Shown one piece after another: positions 25,183 through 37,605 of a DNA stretch of 64,000 bases. A program made the translations under genes and the position numbers. The stretch is from the NCBI GenBank assembly GCA_024803745.1, contig JANJXV010000010.1, positions 29,871,525 to 29,935,524 of the forward strand, given 5' to 3'. This stretch comes from Megascapheus bottae (lineage: Eukaryota; Chordata; Mammalia; Rodentia; Geomyidae). Numbering within the stretch: the first letter of the stretch is position 1; each line of letters starts with the position of its first letter. Under the pieces are notes generated by a model. The model made no database searches. It worked only from the letters and a program-made list of their open reading frames with translations, and had not been told where the DNA came from.

Positions 25183-25706
25183 GGAAAGACTTAGAAAAAA
25201 TCATATTAAGTGAAGTAAGCCAGACTCAAAGGAACATAGGCTCATAGGAACATAGGGGAACATGGTTTCCCTCATTTGTCATTATCAGTAGAAACCTTTG
25301 GCACTCCTAGAAGAGATTTACAATAGAGCAAAACCTAGATAAATAAGGCCATATAGGATGATGCTAAATGAAAGGAACTCCAAGATATAGAAAAAAAAGC
25401 CATATAACGAGTGATTGCTGTCCTTAATGTACTGTTATCTTTCATCTCTTTTGCTGTCCCTTCATTATCTCATATTGTCACAACATTTTACCTTGTTATC
25501 TGATACAGTGTATATATCTTTATCTGGTTATTTGAAATAGGATAGGGAAGGGGGTAAAACAAGATGAGGGGTGGGGTGCGGGGAAGGAAATGGGGACCAA
25601 AATATAAGAAAGAGTATCAATGTTTGTGAAGTAATGCACCTTCTATTTGGTGAATATAATGTAACCCTTCTATTAGTTACAATAAAAATTATATGAAAAA
25701 AAGAAA
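25183..25706 (+). mobile_element. L1 3' end (3' segment of the inverted copy)
   Basis: It begins within the last codons of ORF2 (TGGAAAGACTTAGAAAAAATC), passes the stop, then the 3' UTR with its G-rich tract (about 25,545-25,590) and A-rich tail. A small tandem duplication of GGAACATAGG/CTCATAGGAACATAGG near 25,231-25,260 is specific to this copy. Confidence 0.92.
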
Positions 25707-25854
25707 AGAGCAACAATGGTAACTTTAAAAATAAAAGAACTCCATGCATGGAGATCAAATGGTAATCCACAAGTGTTACATTTCACAGGGGTTGCAGATT
25801 TCCTCTCCAATCATCTTTATTGAAAGCTTAAATATGGCAGAAATTTTATATATA

Positions 25855-25855
25855 C

Positions 25856-25886
<31 letters not shown>

Positions 25887-25902
25887 ACACACACACACAC
25901 AC
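25855..25902. repeat. (AC)n microsatellite
   Basis: About 23 AC units with one AT interruption. Confidence 0.96.
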
Positions 25903-28900
25903 CTGTTGCACAGTAACTTCTAACTATTCTTTTTGTTGATTCAGAAAACTCTTTCTGTTTTCTCTGGGTGATCAGACACTGCCTTGTTCTTGTTAAATAA
26001 TACTCTTTTTAAGGCATTTTTTATTCATCATCTTAAAGTCATTACCCAGAACATTTTAACATTTTGTTAGTTAAAAAAATATGCAATTGCATGTCTTCAC
26101 ATCTCCTGATGTCATTGATATTTGACATAAGTTGTGTTCAGTAACATTGTGAAGGAAAGAACAATGACATGTGGTTCTCCTTACATTTCTCTGTCTCAGT
26201 CTTTGTGGGCTGGTAACACGCCCTCCCCACCCTGTCCTCTTCAATGTTGGGTTTACAGAATGAGAACAGGTGAGAAACACAATGCCAGGAGGATTCACAA
26301 AGTGCAAATTCAACTTGAAAATTAATACATGTGGCCAAGCTTTATAAACCTTTGTGCCTGGTAACACAGCTTTAGATTTCAGCTTTGCACCCAGAGTGCT
26401 GACAGATACAATGGCTGAGCAGTATTATGGTGGAGAGAATTGATTTTACTAATGCATGAAACAAGTGCAGCATTTTTATGCTAAGCAATTAGTTTTTGGC
26501 AAGAATATCTCTGTGTAGAAAGAGGAACCTCTTTTGTGGGTGACAGAACAATTTTCTTCACTGGAATAAAATATTCTTTTCACCATTTAAATGTTTTGGG
26601 GAATATGTAAAAGTAAAAAAGAATATTAATAGCTGCTTTATCTGATTTGCGACACCACAACAGATAGACCAAGAAGGAAAAGAATATTAGCCTAGAAGGT
26701 CACAGAATGTTGAATACAGGTTCTCACATGTCTTCTATTCTCCTAGAATTAATAGAGGTGCAAGATATCCTCCTACACTTTAGTTCTCTTGTTTGTGAAA
26801 ATAGAAAAATGACACAGAGGAATAAAGCTCATTGCTGTGGTGCTTTTCTGTGCTACTATTAAAATCAAGAGTTACAACTTAGACCTCCTGAAGGTAGTTG
26901 TGTGATTATATAAGAATTTTTCGACATCATTTACAACTCTATTGGTTTGATCACTACTGATCAATTAGAAACACAAACCACAAAAATATAGTTGCTAAGG
27001 GCCTGGGGAATTTAGCTAGCTGGCAATCTTCCATTATTAAGCAGGGTTCAGGCTACATTGTTCCCCTGAGGAACAATGATGATATTCAACTCATCTTATC
27101 TTCTGAAAATTCCAAGTATATCTTGGACTCTGAAGCATGACTCCTCAGAGTAAACTTATCTCCAGAATTGCAACATGGTAACACTAAGTTCTAAAATTTT
27201 CTCTTTTAGATAGTGAATCATACATGTCTTCTTTTAACTATTTAATCTTCATTCTAATTGTTTGGGTGGCTTTAGAGTTTGGCATTTAAATATCAAAAGG
27301 TACGTTAAAAAAGAAAAGCAGAGAGTGCACAGAGCCTAGTAAAGGCCAATTTATACCATACTTCACACAGGAAAACAAAAGCCAAACCAAAAACAAACAA
27401 AAAAACAAACAAACAAAAAACAAGTGCGTTCTTCTGCTTAGATATTGCAGCACAATTTATTCCCCCAGCAGGTGATCATAAGCTTTTCCTATAAAAGCTG
27501 ACTCATACAATGTTTTTAAATGTTTTCTTGTTTATCTTGTCCTATATTCTTCTTTAGCAATAGATAGCAAAATGCCAAGCACATCGAAGTGAATTAACAG
27601 GTCTTGACACTTGATGGAAAAGTTAATAGGATTCCCCAATTCAGGAATATCCAGTTTGCAATTTCTTAGTGACATAACATAGCCCTGAAGCCTGTCTGAT
27701 ACCGGTCATATGAGAGGAAGTACTCCTGAGATTGTTGACAAATACCTGAGCCTTTGTCTGTGTGACGACCAGCTCCACATTCTCCTGAATGAAGGTTCTG
27801 ACAAATTTCAGTTCAGAATCTTTTTAAAAGGTTCATATGGCAATGTAACTATATTGTTGGACCTCTATCAAAATGTAATTGCTGTGAACAATTATACAAC
27901 TTCTATCTTCTGAATAGCTCTATTTATTTTGCTTCATTGAGGCTTAGATGACATGAAACTTTTATGATTACTTTCATAATAATTAGCTGTTACAGAACTG
28001 ATCACTTGAAATCCAAACTTTAGTTAAATTTCCAAACATAGATTTGCATAATCCAACCAAATCTGATTATTATCAGAATTTCTGTTTGTTTAACTGCTTG
28101 TTAAAAACAAGGAAAATACATTCGGATGAGAATAGTTTGTCTCTAAATTTCTTGCATCTAATCAGGGAACAGAGTTATTAATTAGCTATAAATTATCTTC
28201 TTGTTCAGAATTGCTCGAGAAAATGAGCTGTTCCTACTCTGTACCTCAGATTTTGAACTATTATATCAAGAGATGTGTTTCAGGAAGTTGTATTTTATTA
28301 AGCTGTAGATTTTTCTTGTTTTTAAATTTCCAGAATGAAGATTTAAGTACTTTTAACTCAGGCCACTAAAAAAACAAATCAAGGGGTAGGTGGAAGATGA
28401 GTTCACAGATATGCAAAAACCAAAGTATGATGTAGCAATAAATTTCCCATTGTTCACTCAGTGTTTTATATCTGAACAGGGCTAGATCAGGATTGCCAAG
28501 GGATTTTCTTGTCTCTGAGAAATTTCTGTTTGTTTTGAGAGCTCAAATCAGAAGTCTTTATTAGAAAACCACGGACTGTAAGCAGAAATATGCCCCTTCA
28601 AAACTTGTAACCTTGAACACACTGACAAAAAACTGAGCTATAAGGGTAGTAGAGAAAGAAGAGAAAAAAAAATCTCAACAAACCAGATCAATTGTAAGGG
28701 AAAGTTGAAGTGGGGAACCATGGGGACCTGAGGAAAGTCAGGAAGAGACAGGAGGCATGACACAAAATGGCAGCTGAGGTGGTCAGAGCCTAATCAGGGC
28801 CAGGGTCACATGGACATCCAGAGTTCCAGCTCTTGAGAGTTCATGGTACAGGTCTGGCAGGTCCAGCAACCTATACAAGTCACTGCCCAATGACTTGAAA

Positions 28901-29866
28901 ACTTCAGGTGCACCCATCAGCTGGGGTTGGAGGTTAAGACGTCACCTCTAAGAGTTTTCGGGAATTCCCTTTCATCCATCGTGTTGCCAAGATGGCACCA
29001 GTTAGAGCCAGTTATCCATATTTCATTTCTTAATGGTTTTATGTACATAGAATCAAACAATTGATTCTTGATTGAGAGATCTATCTTGGACCCTTAGGGC
29101 CATGAGAAGTTTATTTTATAAAGGAGCATTCCCTCCAAGATTTGGTGAAATGATCACATACGAGAGAATTAAATGTTCTGGGGGATAGGGGATTTGAATC
29201 TATACATATTTTACATGGTATGGAATGGTATTAAACTGTTGATGAACACCATTAGTTTTGTACATGTATTATCTCTTAAATTATTTTCAGAAATCATTTT
29301 ATGGTATAGAAAAGTATCCCTCCTGCCTTCAAAGGTACATATTGAGGCTAGGGAGTAGACTGAAACTTGCTGGTGTCAAAACCAGTTTCTGGACTCAGGA
29401 TCAGAAGAGCTAACTTCCTCCAAAGCTGCTGTTCTTACACCGTGCTGTTAACTGATTGGTATTGAAGTGGTAATTGAGCTATATAAATGTAAATCTACCA
29501 ACAAATAAAATCCTCTAGTCACAAACTGTATATTATCTAATACTAAATCAATCCTATATAAGTATATGCATTATTTTCAAATATTAATATATTAGATATT
29601 ATATCTGGTAACATTCTTTAAATTTTCCATAGTTTATCTTTCCATGTAAGGTAAGAATTGTTTTAGAGATACAGATTCTCTAGGGGCTCACTGTAATACA
29701 GAGTTTGCTGTAGGAGAAGGGCTAAAATGTGCACATAGACTGAGACTTCTGTGTCTGAAATGGGTCATTTACTTCTCTTAAATTATGTAAATAACCATAA
29801 GGAGGAATCAAAGCACTGTTATTCATTATAACTTTGTTTTTGGAATGTTTCCTTTCAATCACTGGA
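25903..29866. other. 4-kb repeat-poor block
   Basis: No supported gene. An A-rich patch (AAAC units) lies at 27,380-27,421. A relatively GC-rich stretch at about 28,690-28,990 could be an old LTR but I cannot place it. 28,000-28,260 is rich in TAATTA and ATTTGCAT-type motifs. Confidence 0.45.
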
Positions 29867-30066
29867 TTTTTTTTTTTTTTTGCCAGTCCTGGGCTTGCGC
29901 TCAGGGTCTGAGCACTGTCCTTGGACTTTCTCAAGACTAGAGCTCTTCCACTTGAGCCTCAGCACCACTTCTGTCTTTTTTCTATGTATGTGGCACCAAG
30001 GAATCGAACCCGGGTCTTTGTGCATGCTAGGCAAGCACTCTACCACTAGACCAAACTCCCAGCCCC
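29867..30066 (-). mobile_element. IDL-Geo-like SINE
   Basis: Poly(T) 29,867-29,881, then the full right monomer, linker and ID-like head ending CTCCCAGCCCC. Flanks share only CACTGG next to T-rich sequence, so the TSD is not certain. Confidence 0.93.
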
Positions 30067-31129
30067 ACCACTGGCTTTTTTTAAAAAAATTTACTTCTGG
30101 AAATGAAACTCATGGTCTCTGTGTTTGAGAAAAGAAAATTTAAGTTACAAAAATCTTCCAACTAGGAGTCAGCTCCTACATTTTCCAGGTCACAAAAATG
30201 AAGTAAAAGCACAATGTTCCCCCAAAATGTCTTTGTAAGTGAATACTGAATAGCACAATGAGACCCAGTGTAGTGATAGTTAAGGAGAGGTTGGGAATGT
30301 ATCAAAGAATTGACTCTCATATTCATAAAGTACTGCACCTAAACAACTGCATTTCTCTGGAGAAATACTTGGTCTGTCTGGGGACATGAATAATGATGCA
30401 GGTCAAGAAAGGAAAGCAGGTTAGTCTTTTCTTCTCATGGCTGAAACAGCTGCTTGAAATTTAAATGTATTCATTGAATTCCCCTAAGATTTGGAATATA
30501 TATCTACTATCTCTACTTTCAGTTGTTAGTACTTGAATTGTCTAGAGATTAGGATCATAATCAGGGCTTGAGACAGTGGGATAAATAGCACCAATACTGA
30601 CATTTATAGTAAAAAAGAAAAGGAAAAAAATTCTTTTAAACCTGTGTTTAGAGCTTTTTAAACAGTTACATTTTATACTTACAAATGCTCTGCACATGGA
30701 CAGATTTCCCATGGGAAACCTGAGTAAAACTGAAGAAATGAGTACTTTAGGGAAGTTTCCTTAACCAGGACTAGGGAGAATGAAAATGACATTCTATCAT
30801 TTGAGGGAGGAAAGAGAAACAGAGAGATACAGAGGGAGCAACAGGCAGACAGACATAGAGGTGAATGTGGAGTATTTCTAAGTTAGGCTTCAGTATAAGA
30901 CCTAAGGAAATACTATTTATGTTTGTTTCATCCTCCCATCCCTGACTTTTACGTTGAAAAGCTTCTGGAATACCTTAGTTTTATCTAACTGCGGTCTCAT
31001 GCCATAGTTTATCTACGAATTCTTCAATGGTGTAGTTTTGATATATGATTTCAAGTTGATCACTCCTTAGTGGCTTTCCATACCCCTAACCAATTGAATA
31101 TTGTCCCATTCTGTGTTTCTTCTAAAATA
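30067..31129. other. single-copy sequence
   Basis: Nothing recognised. Confidence 0.5.
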
Positions 31130-31385
31130 TAAAATGTCGTTTACAGGTTCAGGTGCTAAATGCTTGGTACCCAGCTGGTGGCACTATTTGGGAATTTAAA
31201 TCTAGTTGGTGGCAGTTGTTTCCCAGAAGAAATATCTTTAAAATTGATGCTGAGTTTCCAGTCCCCGCCTTCCCAACCATCTCTGCTTCCAGTCAACCAT
31301 GAGATGAACAGCCTCTGCCATATATTACTACCAGCATGATATTCCATCTCCCAACAAGCACAGTCATGACGCCTTTCAGTTAACA
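31130..31385 (+). repeat. MaLR-like LTR remnant
   Basis: It shares block order with 6590-6965: TTGGTACCCAGCTGGTGGCACTATTTGGGAA, then CATCTCTGCTTCC, ACCATGAGATGAACAGCCTCTGCCATA and CAGCATGATATTCCATCTC. Assignment is tentative. Confidence 0.42.
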
Positions 31386-31679
31386 ACTAAAGCCTTTCAG
31401 TTAAATCTTTGTTCTTTATGTTGTTCTCTGAGGTATTCTGGACACAGAGACAAGAAAAATAACCCAGAACCCACAGCTTTCAAAAGTCAGGAAGCTTATC
31501 TTTTCCACTTGTTTTCTGTTTCCTTGTTCTGAGTCAATGTTAGTATTTATTTGAACAATGTTTTAACCTTATGCTCAGCCCTTTGCCCTTGTTATTCCTG
31601 TGGTGCAAACTCATCTTTTACATCTAATTCTCTCTCTCCTTCCAGAACTGTACCAATTACCTTGTCCCTCAGATTTTTT

Positions 31680-31873
31680 TTTTTTTGCCAGTCCTGGGCT
31701 TGAGCTCAGGGCCTGAGCACTGTCCTTGGATTTTCTCAAGGTTAAAGCTCTACCACTTGAGCCTCAGCACCACTTCCGGCTTTTTTCTATGTATGTGGTA
31801 CCAAGGAATTGAACCCGGGTCTTCGTGCATGCTAGGCAAGCACTTTAACCACTAAGCCAAACTCCTGGCCCCA
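31680..31873 (-). mobile_element. IDL-Geo-like SINE with 16-bp TSD
   Basis: A complete dimer in complement orientation, ending CTCCTGGCCCCA. The duplication GTCCCTCAGATTTTTT is perfect at 31,664-31,679 and 31,874-31,889; its T-end merges with the tail. Confidence 0.95.
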
Positions 31874-31889
31874 GTCCCTCAGATTTTTT

Positions 31890-32259
31890 AAAAGAAGCAA
31901 TTTCTTCCCTAGCCCCTCACAGCACAAGTACTTTATTCTCTGTATGATCATCATGCCTTGTATCACAATTAAGTAGATATTGATCTTACCCTAAAACCGA
32001 GAAGGAAAGCAGAAGCTTCATATTTTCATTCTGAAGTTCTTGATGGATGGCAGATATTAATAAATATGATGAGAGAATTGATGATTTGGTCATTGATGTA
32101 ACACTATAAGTATATTTTCTTTGACACAGATATGTGTGAATGCCAAGGTCATAGGCAGAGTCTATCAAAATGTTGAGAGAATATCCACAATCATTTACAT
32201 CTACACTTGGGTCATGTGTGTAAAATACGAATATACTTCAAATCATGAATTTTTTGTTT
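31890..32259. other. single-copy sequence
   Basis: Nothing recognised. Confidence 0.5.
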
Positions 32260-32405
32260 TTTTCTGTTTAATGTAAATTTTGTTGTAAAGGTGATATACA
32301 GAGGGTTTACAGTTACATGGGTTAAAGTACATTTATCTTTTAACAGTGTCATTCCCTCCCTCATTTTCTTCCACTTTTCCTCTCCTGACCTCCCTTCCTT
32401 TCAAC
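32260..32405 (-). repeat. possible old L1 3'-end or other rodent repeat
   Basis: A T-rich start is followed by TGTTGTAAAGGTGATATACAG, GGGTTTACAGTTACAT and a CCCTCCCTC-rich patch, which resembles a dispersed T-headed repeat. The family is unknown to me. Confidence 0.33.
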
Positions 32406-33604
32406 TTGTAAAGTTCATTTCAAACAAATATCTTGCAAATCATGAATTTTTAAAATAAATTTCCTAGCTGCAATTTGCTTAGAAAAGGATAATAAAAGAA
32501 AACAGTTAGATGAAGTTTAATATATCTTTTCTTTCTCCTAATTTATTTCCATGTAATTTAAACATGTAATAACCATGTAAGTATTCATGAGATGTTTCAT
32601 TTTATTTTTCTTTATGCATAAGGTATTTGAATTTTACAGCCATCACACAAGCCAATTTGGACAAGCCATATTGCTAGCTCTCAAAACCCCAGATGGCTGG
32701 GCTCTGTTATTGGATAGCATAGAGCCAGAGCATCCATGGCTGTGGCATTGATGAATTAGTTTTGCCTTTGAAAAGAGATTACATTCTATGTTTTTTGCCT
32801 CTCCAGACTCCTCTTCATCATGGAGCTAACTGTATTTTTCTACACATTTTCCGGGATCTTTAAATAATGACAGGGAAACCTCAGAAGTTTAGCATATGAT
32901 GCAAATATTAATAGAGCATCCTACAATAATATTAAGCTATTTGTAGACAACAGTAAAGCAAAGGTGATTAGTTGTTTTGAATGAAGAAAAAAAGCAGGCT
33001 GCTATTCTTTGACAAAATGTAACGTGATAGAGTTAAATAGAAAACAGTTTTGTTAGTGTGTTGCCTAACTCCCTTCAGATCAGTAAAATGTCTTACCAAT
33101 CCGAATGAGCTTTTAAATTGTATTCTTTTACAAAAATTAAAAAAGCACAATTTTACTTTAGTTCTAACTTTTTTTTTCTTGAGGACAAGTTGCTGTTCTT
33201 AGAAGAATTTAAATGATTATGCAAAGGAGAGACTATTCACAAAAAAGAATCGTTTGTCTGATAAATTTCACCATTAATACTTCCTTTTCTGTAAAAATTG
33301 ATGTCTCTCTGTCTTCTATGTTAAGTTTATGAATTCCTGAGAGGGGGACCATGAGTCTTATCAAGTGGAGATTTGTTTTCTCTGGTTTTTTTTTTTTTTT
33401 GCCTTTTGCAAAGAATACCTACTTTGTTATGTTGTTCTCAAGTTTCCTGGGGAAATCACCAATTTTAAATGACATTAATAAGTGCAAAAAAACAAAGTCT
33501 ATGCCATATTTCTATATAATAATGTGTCCTTGTATCAATTGCTACTATAGGTCTATTTTCTAATCTAGTTATATGACACTGGAGAATGAAAGTTCAAGAA
33601 ATAG
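32406..33604. other. single-copy sequence
   Basis: Nothing recognised. Poly(T) at 33,386-33,400. Confidence 0.5.
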
Positions 33605-33775
33605 GAACCTAATTCTGCCTCTTTCATATTCTAGCTGAAATCTCTCATGTGAATGTTTCTCCCAGCCTAAATTCTATAAATATGAAATGCATACAAACCA
33701 ATCTATTTTACAAGGCAATTATCAGGATTAAATTAAAAATGTATGTAACTGAAATTTACCAGGCACTCATCTGAG
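33605..33775 (-). repeat. MIR SINE relic
   Basis: Reverse-complement MIR order: AATTCTGCCTCTTTC, then TCTCATGTGAATG, then CAAGGCAATTATCAGGATTAAATTAAAAATGTATGTAACTGAAATTTACCAGGCAC, matching MIR's GGATTAAATGAG...GCCTGGCAC side. Strongly diverged. Confidence 0.5.
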
Positions 33776-35218
33776 TTTGTTCTCTTATTGCTTTCTCAAC
33801 CTTTCCTTGTTTCCTGTAGACACTCTCAATTTCTCTACTTGAGAATATAGACTCAAGCAGGATGATGAACATCTAGGAAGGGATTAGTGCCATGGCTTAG
33901 GTGGTTCAGTACCAGGCAATGAGGGAAATCGTCTGAAAAAACAAAAACCATCAAGGAAATCTTTCGGCTTACTTGGATAACATGGTAAAGAAATCTTGTC
34001 AAACTTGGTTATTAGTCTCCTACTTTCCCCATTCCTTTCTATTCTTGTACCTATTGTAGATTTTTAATTATATGCTACATTCATTTTCGATGTTCTTGTA
34101 AGTTACACATTACTTCCTAAGCAGATTTTCCAGTTCTTTAATATAATGACCAAGTTGTCTTCTCTTGGGGGGCACCTACAGGGCCTGGCACCAAATGGTT
34201 CAGGAGGTAGGCATTCAAAAATCACTTTAGTTAATTGACTGGCATAACAGTAGAACTCTTTTCAAACAAAAGACTATTGTATTGCACTTAGAAAATGAGG
34301 TCCACACCATTACAATGAGTTACTCAGGTTCAACAGTTTTTAAGGCAATAATGGAAACAAATTAATTAATGGAAACTAATTAATTCTCTAAAAATACCTG
34401 GAAAATGTTCTACTGAGTAGAGGGGGAAAAAAGAAAATGGAAGTAATTTGACTACAAATATCTGATTAAGTGCTAGACTTAGGGATGTAATGTATTCCCT
34501 GGAATTTCAATTCTAACTATAATTTATAGCCCATCCAGAAATTTGCAAACGCCTTAACTACATAGGCTTCTCATTTCAAATAAGAGTGAATAAAATTTTC
34601 TGTAAATGTTACACAATCTGGCACACCATTAAATATTACGAATAAAACCTGTAAAACATAAAAGCTTCTCTGTGAAATTTCATTTGTCCATGCTCCAGTA
34701 TGGTATATAGGCATTTCTTAAGGGGACCTGAGGAATTAATTCATCCTACTTCCATTAAAATGGTTTTTGGATTCAGTGAGCACTTTTGCAGTAAATATTT
34801 CCAAATTATCTTGACATTTGCTCATGAAATTTTAAGTCATTGAAGACCAGGGTAAATGGCACCCTGTGTGTGGTGGCTACCATTAAAGGGAAAAACAATT
34901 TTATTGTCTCCCATGCTGTTTGATCTGTACTTTTCTTTGCTCCTAGTTTTGAGCCCATAAGCACATTTTGGTTCCTTTGGTATCAGTAAATTGCAGGCAC
35001 TTCTATCAGCGATCAACCGTGTAGCCACCATAGTATTTAGCACATTTACTTAAAGAATGAGGGAGAGAAAAAACAGAAGGCGAGAGGGGGAAAGGAGAGA
35101 GGGAGAGAGAGTGGAGGAAGAGGATTTCCACAATTGCATGTGGACAACTAATAACTGTCAAGTTCTATTCAAAGTGCTGAAAATAAAGCATATCTATCTT
35201 GAAACCTTATCAAACTTT
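33776..35218. other. single-copy sequence
   Basis: No gene. A purine-rich patch (GAGAGGGGGAAAGGAGAG) lies at about 35,055-35,120. Confidence 0.5.
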
Positions 35219-35404
35219 TGTTTTTTTGCCCTCCCTGGGGCTTTAACTCAGGGCCTGGGCACTGTCCTTAGACACTTTTTGGTCCAGGGCAGCACCCTGC
35301 CACTTGAGCCACTTCTGACTTTTTTCTGAGTATGTGGTACTGAGGAATTGAACTCAGGGCTGTCTGTATGCAAGGCGAGCGCTCTACCACTATGCTCCTG
35401 GACC
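35219..35404 (-). mobile_element. IDL-Geo-like SINE, diverged
   Basis: Tail-side TTTTTTTGCC, then CCTGGGGCTTTAACTCAGGGCC, a shortened A-box side, linker TTTTTTCTGAGTATGTGG and an ID-like head with GCAAGGCGAGCGCTCTACCACTA. The head is closer to generic ID/tRNA-Ala sequence than in younger copies. Confidence 0.85.
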
Positions 35405-35899
35405 TCAAATTTTCCTTGAAACAACACATTTTATTGGACTGCTAATACTACTGGAAATAGATATGTGGCAAAAAAACAAAATTGTATTACTTACTAATAA
35501 GTTAATTTTAGGATGGTTAGAGGATGAGGCCTATGTTGAAGAGTGATTGGCATTGGGGTGGAGATCACACCATACAGGGAAATTAGGAAGGCTTTCAAAG
35601 GCAAGATCATTAAATCAATATCAATAATGAGAAGAAGAGAATGTGCTATTTCCAGGGGGTGGAAATGGTTCTTTCAAAGCCTGAGTCAGGAAACCCAATA
35701 AAGAAGGGTAGAGGAGCAAGGAGAAGAAAGTATTAGATAGTAAGTAGGGAGGTATAAGAAATAGAGACTTTTAGGTACTCCTATGGATTTTTGTCTATAT
35801 TCAATGAAGTCTTAAAATAGTTTTAACAGGGATTAGGATTTGATGGATGATACCTAAAAAGAGATCAGTTTTGTACAATTACTCGATGCTAATAGAAAA
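35405..35899 (+). repeat. possible old dispersed repeat, unclassified
   Basis: Blocks such as GGAAGGCTTTCAAAGGCAAGA, GGATTTTTGTCTATATTCAATGA and TTTTAACAGGGATTAGGATTTGA resemble a common old mammalian repeat, and a related fragment may lie at about 55,590-55,650. This is weak, by eye only. Confidence 0.3.
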
Positions 35900-35909
35900 T
35901 AAGAATGAT

Positions 35910-36115
35910 AGCTGGGAGTTTTGCCTAGTGGTTAGAGTGCTTGCATAGCATGCACGGAGACCCTGGTTCAATAACTCAGTACCACATACAGAGAAAATCT
36001 GGAAGTGGTGGTGTGGCTCAAGTGGTAGAGCACTAGCCCTGAGGGGAAAAAAAGCCCAAGGACAGTGTTCAGGCCCTGAGTTCAGTCCCCAAGACTGGCA
36101 AAAAAAAAAAAAAAG
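35910..36115 (+). mobile_element. IDL-Geo-like SINE
   Basis: Head AGCTGGGAGTTTTGCCTAG, right monomer GGTGTGGCTCAAGTGGTAGAG, tail of about 15 A. TSD TAAGAATGAT at 35,900-35,909 and 36,116-36,125. Confidence 0.94.
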
Positions 36116-36125
36116 TAAGAATGAT

Positions 36126-36626
36126 GATTGTTTTTCTCTGTGTACCAAGAGAAAACTGGACAAAGGTAGCAATATATAATCTAAAAAGCAGAAACAAGGA
36201 CATGAGTGTATTGCAGATTTATTTGGGAAGAAAAGTGAAGAGGAATTGGAATTATTAAAGGCATAAGAGAGAGGAAGAAGACTGTTTTTGACCTGAAAAC
36301 TAGGTCAGATGATACTTCTTTTGATGAGATGCAGAAAACAAAAGAGAGAAGATGTAGACAGGATAAATCTGCTAGAGTTTATATATCTGTTCTGAAATTT
36401 GACGGAATTATCCAGTTTTAATAGTTGCCTGTCCTCCTCCACCCTCCCTTGTGAACTTTTCTGGCTCTCTACTTTCATTTCTGAAAAAAAGCAAATCTGA
36501 CTATGGAAGTTACAACCATAATATAACTTACTGCTGAGATGTTTTCTTTTGATGTTCTTACTATAGGAATAGGATTCTTACTGCTAAGATGTTTTATTAT
36601 AATAAGTAATACTATAATTTAAAAAA
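36126..36626. other. single-copy sequence
   Basis: Nothing recognised beyond a local duplication of TTACTGCTGAGATGTTTT/TTACTGCTAAGATGTTTT at about 36,528 and 36,578. Confidence 0.5.
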
Positions 36627-36708
36627 AATTTTTGCTAGTATTGGACTTTGAATTCAGAGCTTCATGCTTGCTAGGCAAAATCTCTAACACTAGAGAGCAG
36701 GCCCTAGA
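36627..36708 (-). mobile_element. monomeric ID-like SINE, old
   Basis: The minus strand reads TTTGCCTAGCAAGCATGAAG, the tRNA-Ala-like ID anticodon region, followed by a B-box-like GAATTCAAAGTCC and A-run. It has no right-hand module. Confidence 0.65.
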
Positions 36709-37381
36709 CTATAAAGCCACTGGTTTATACTATACATAAGATGAAAAGCAATTATATCTTCAACTGAATATAAAACTTGCCAATTATATTACAGGTAAAT
36801 TAGTTTTAAAACACTAAAAATTCTAATAGGCTTAGTCCTAATTAACCTTTGAATTTAGCAGCTGACAATATTATGAACTTCTCAGAACTAAATCAGAAAC
36901 TATTCAGATTTCTTTTTATCACCTCAGAATGATAAAAATCCCAGAGAATTCCCAGCAAATTACCCACAAGGTTCTCCCTATAGTGGCTCATTTATACTGA
37001 AAAGCAGCTGTTCTCTACTGCAGGGGTCACAGTCAAACTTTTCTGAGCCCCAGGAGAACATGGATAGCCTATGGAATGCATTTTTGTTTCTCAAAGAAAA
37101 GGATATTACTAAAGAGTGGTTAGATTTTTCAGGTCAGATTCAATTCTCTTAACAGTTTTTTTCAACTGTTCAGAAAACTGCTCTGAACAATTAGCCACTA
37201 ATTAATCTCTAAATTTTAGACTATTTTTTTTTAGGAAAACATGCTCAAAGTCAAGGTAAACATATAAGACATTTTAAAAGTAGGAGTAACCTGCTTTTTA
37301 AAAAATGCAATTATTTATTCACTTATATTATTGGGGGGGACATTGTGTGTATTTTTTTGGGGGGGAAGCATGAGGGTGTAT
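36709..37381. other. single-copy sequence
   Basis: Nothing recognised. Two short poly(G) runs lie at 37,332-37,339 and 37,359-37,365, just before the next SINE. Confidence 0.5.
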
Positions 37382-37605
37382 CAGTGCTGGGACTTAAATT
37401 CAAGGCCAGGGAATTGTCCTTGAGCTTTTCTGCTCAAAACTAGTGCTCTACCAGTTAAACCATAGGTCCACTTCAGGCTTTTTGGTAATTAACTGGAGAC
37501 AATTCTCATGAGTTTTCCTATCCCAGTTGGCTTAGAACTGCAGTCTTCAGCGCTCAGTCTCCTGAGCTGCTAGGATTACAGGTGAGAGCCACTGGCACCG
37601 GTTCA
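37382..37605 (-). mobile_element. B1/tRNA-like composite SINE
   Basis: Complement order: B-box side (CTTAAATTCAAGGCC), A-box side (CTAGTGCTCTACCAGTTAAACC), linker GTAATTAACTGGAGACAAT, then the B1-like left part ending CTCCTGAGCTGCTAGGATTA and CAGGTGAGAGCCACTGGCACC. Confidence 0.85.

Noticed and set aside
23820..25712. AAAAGAGCAA shared by 23,820-23,829 and the sequence just after the L1 tail near 25,703, as TSD of the second inverted L1
   Set aside because: Only 10 bp, A-rich, and it would leave about 300 bp of non-L1 sequence inside the insertion; not convincing.
35879..36172. 97-codon minus-strand frame
   Set aside because: Translation of an antisense SINE and its poly(A) tail.
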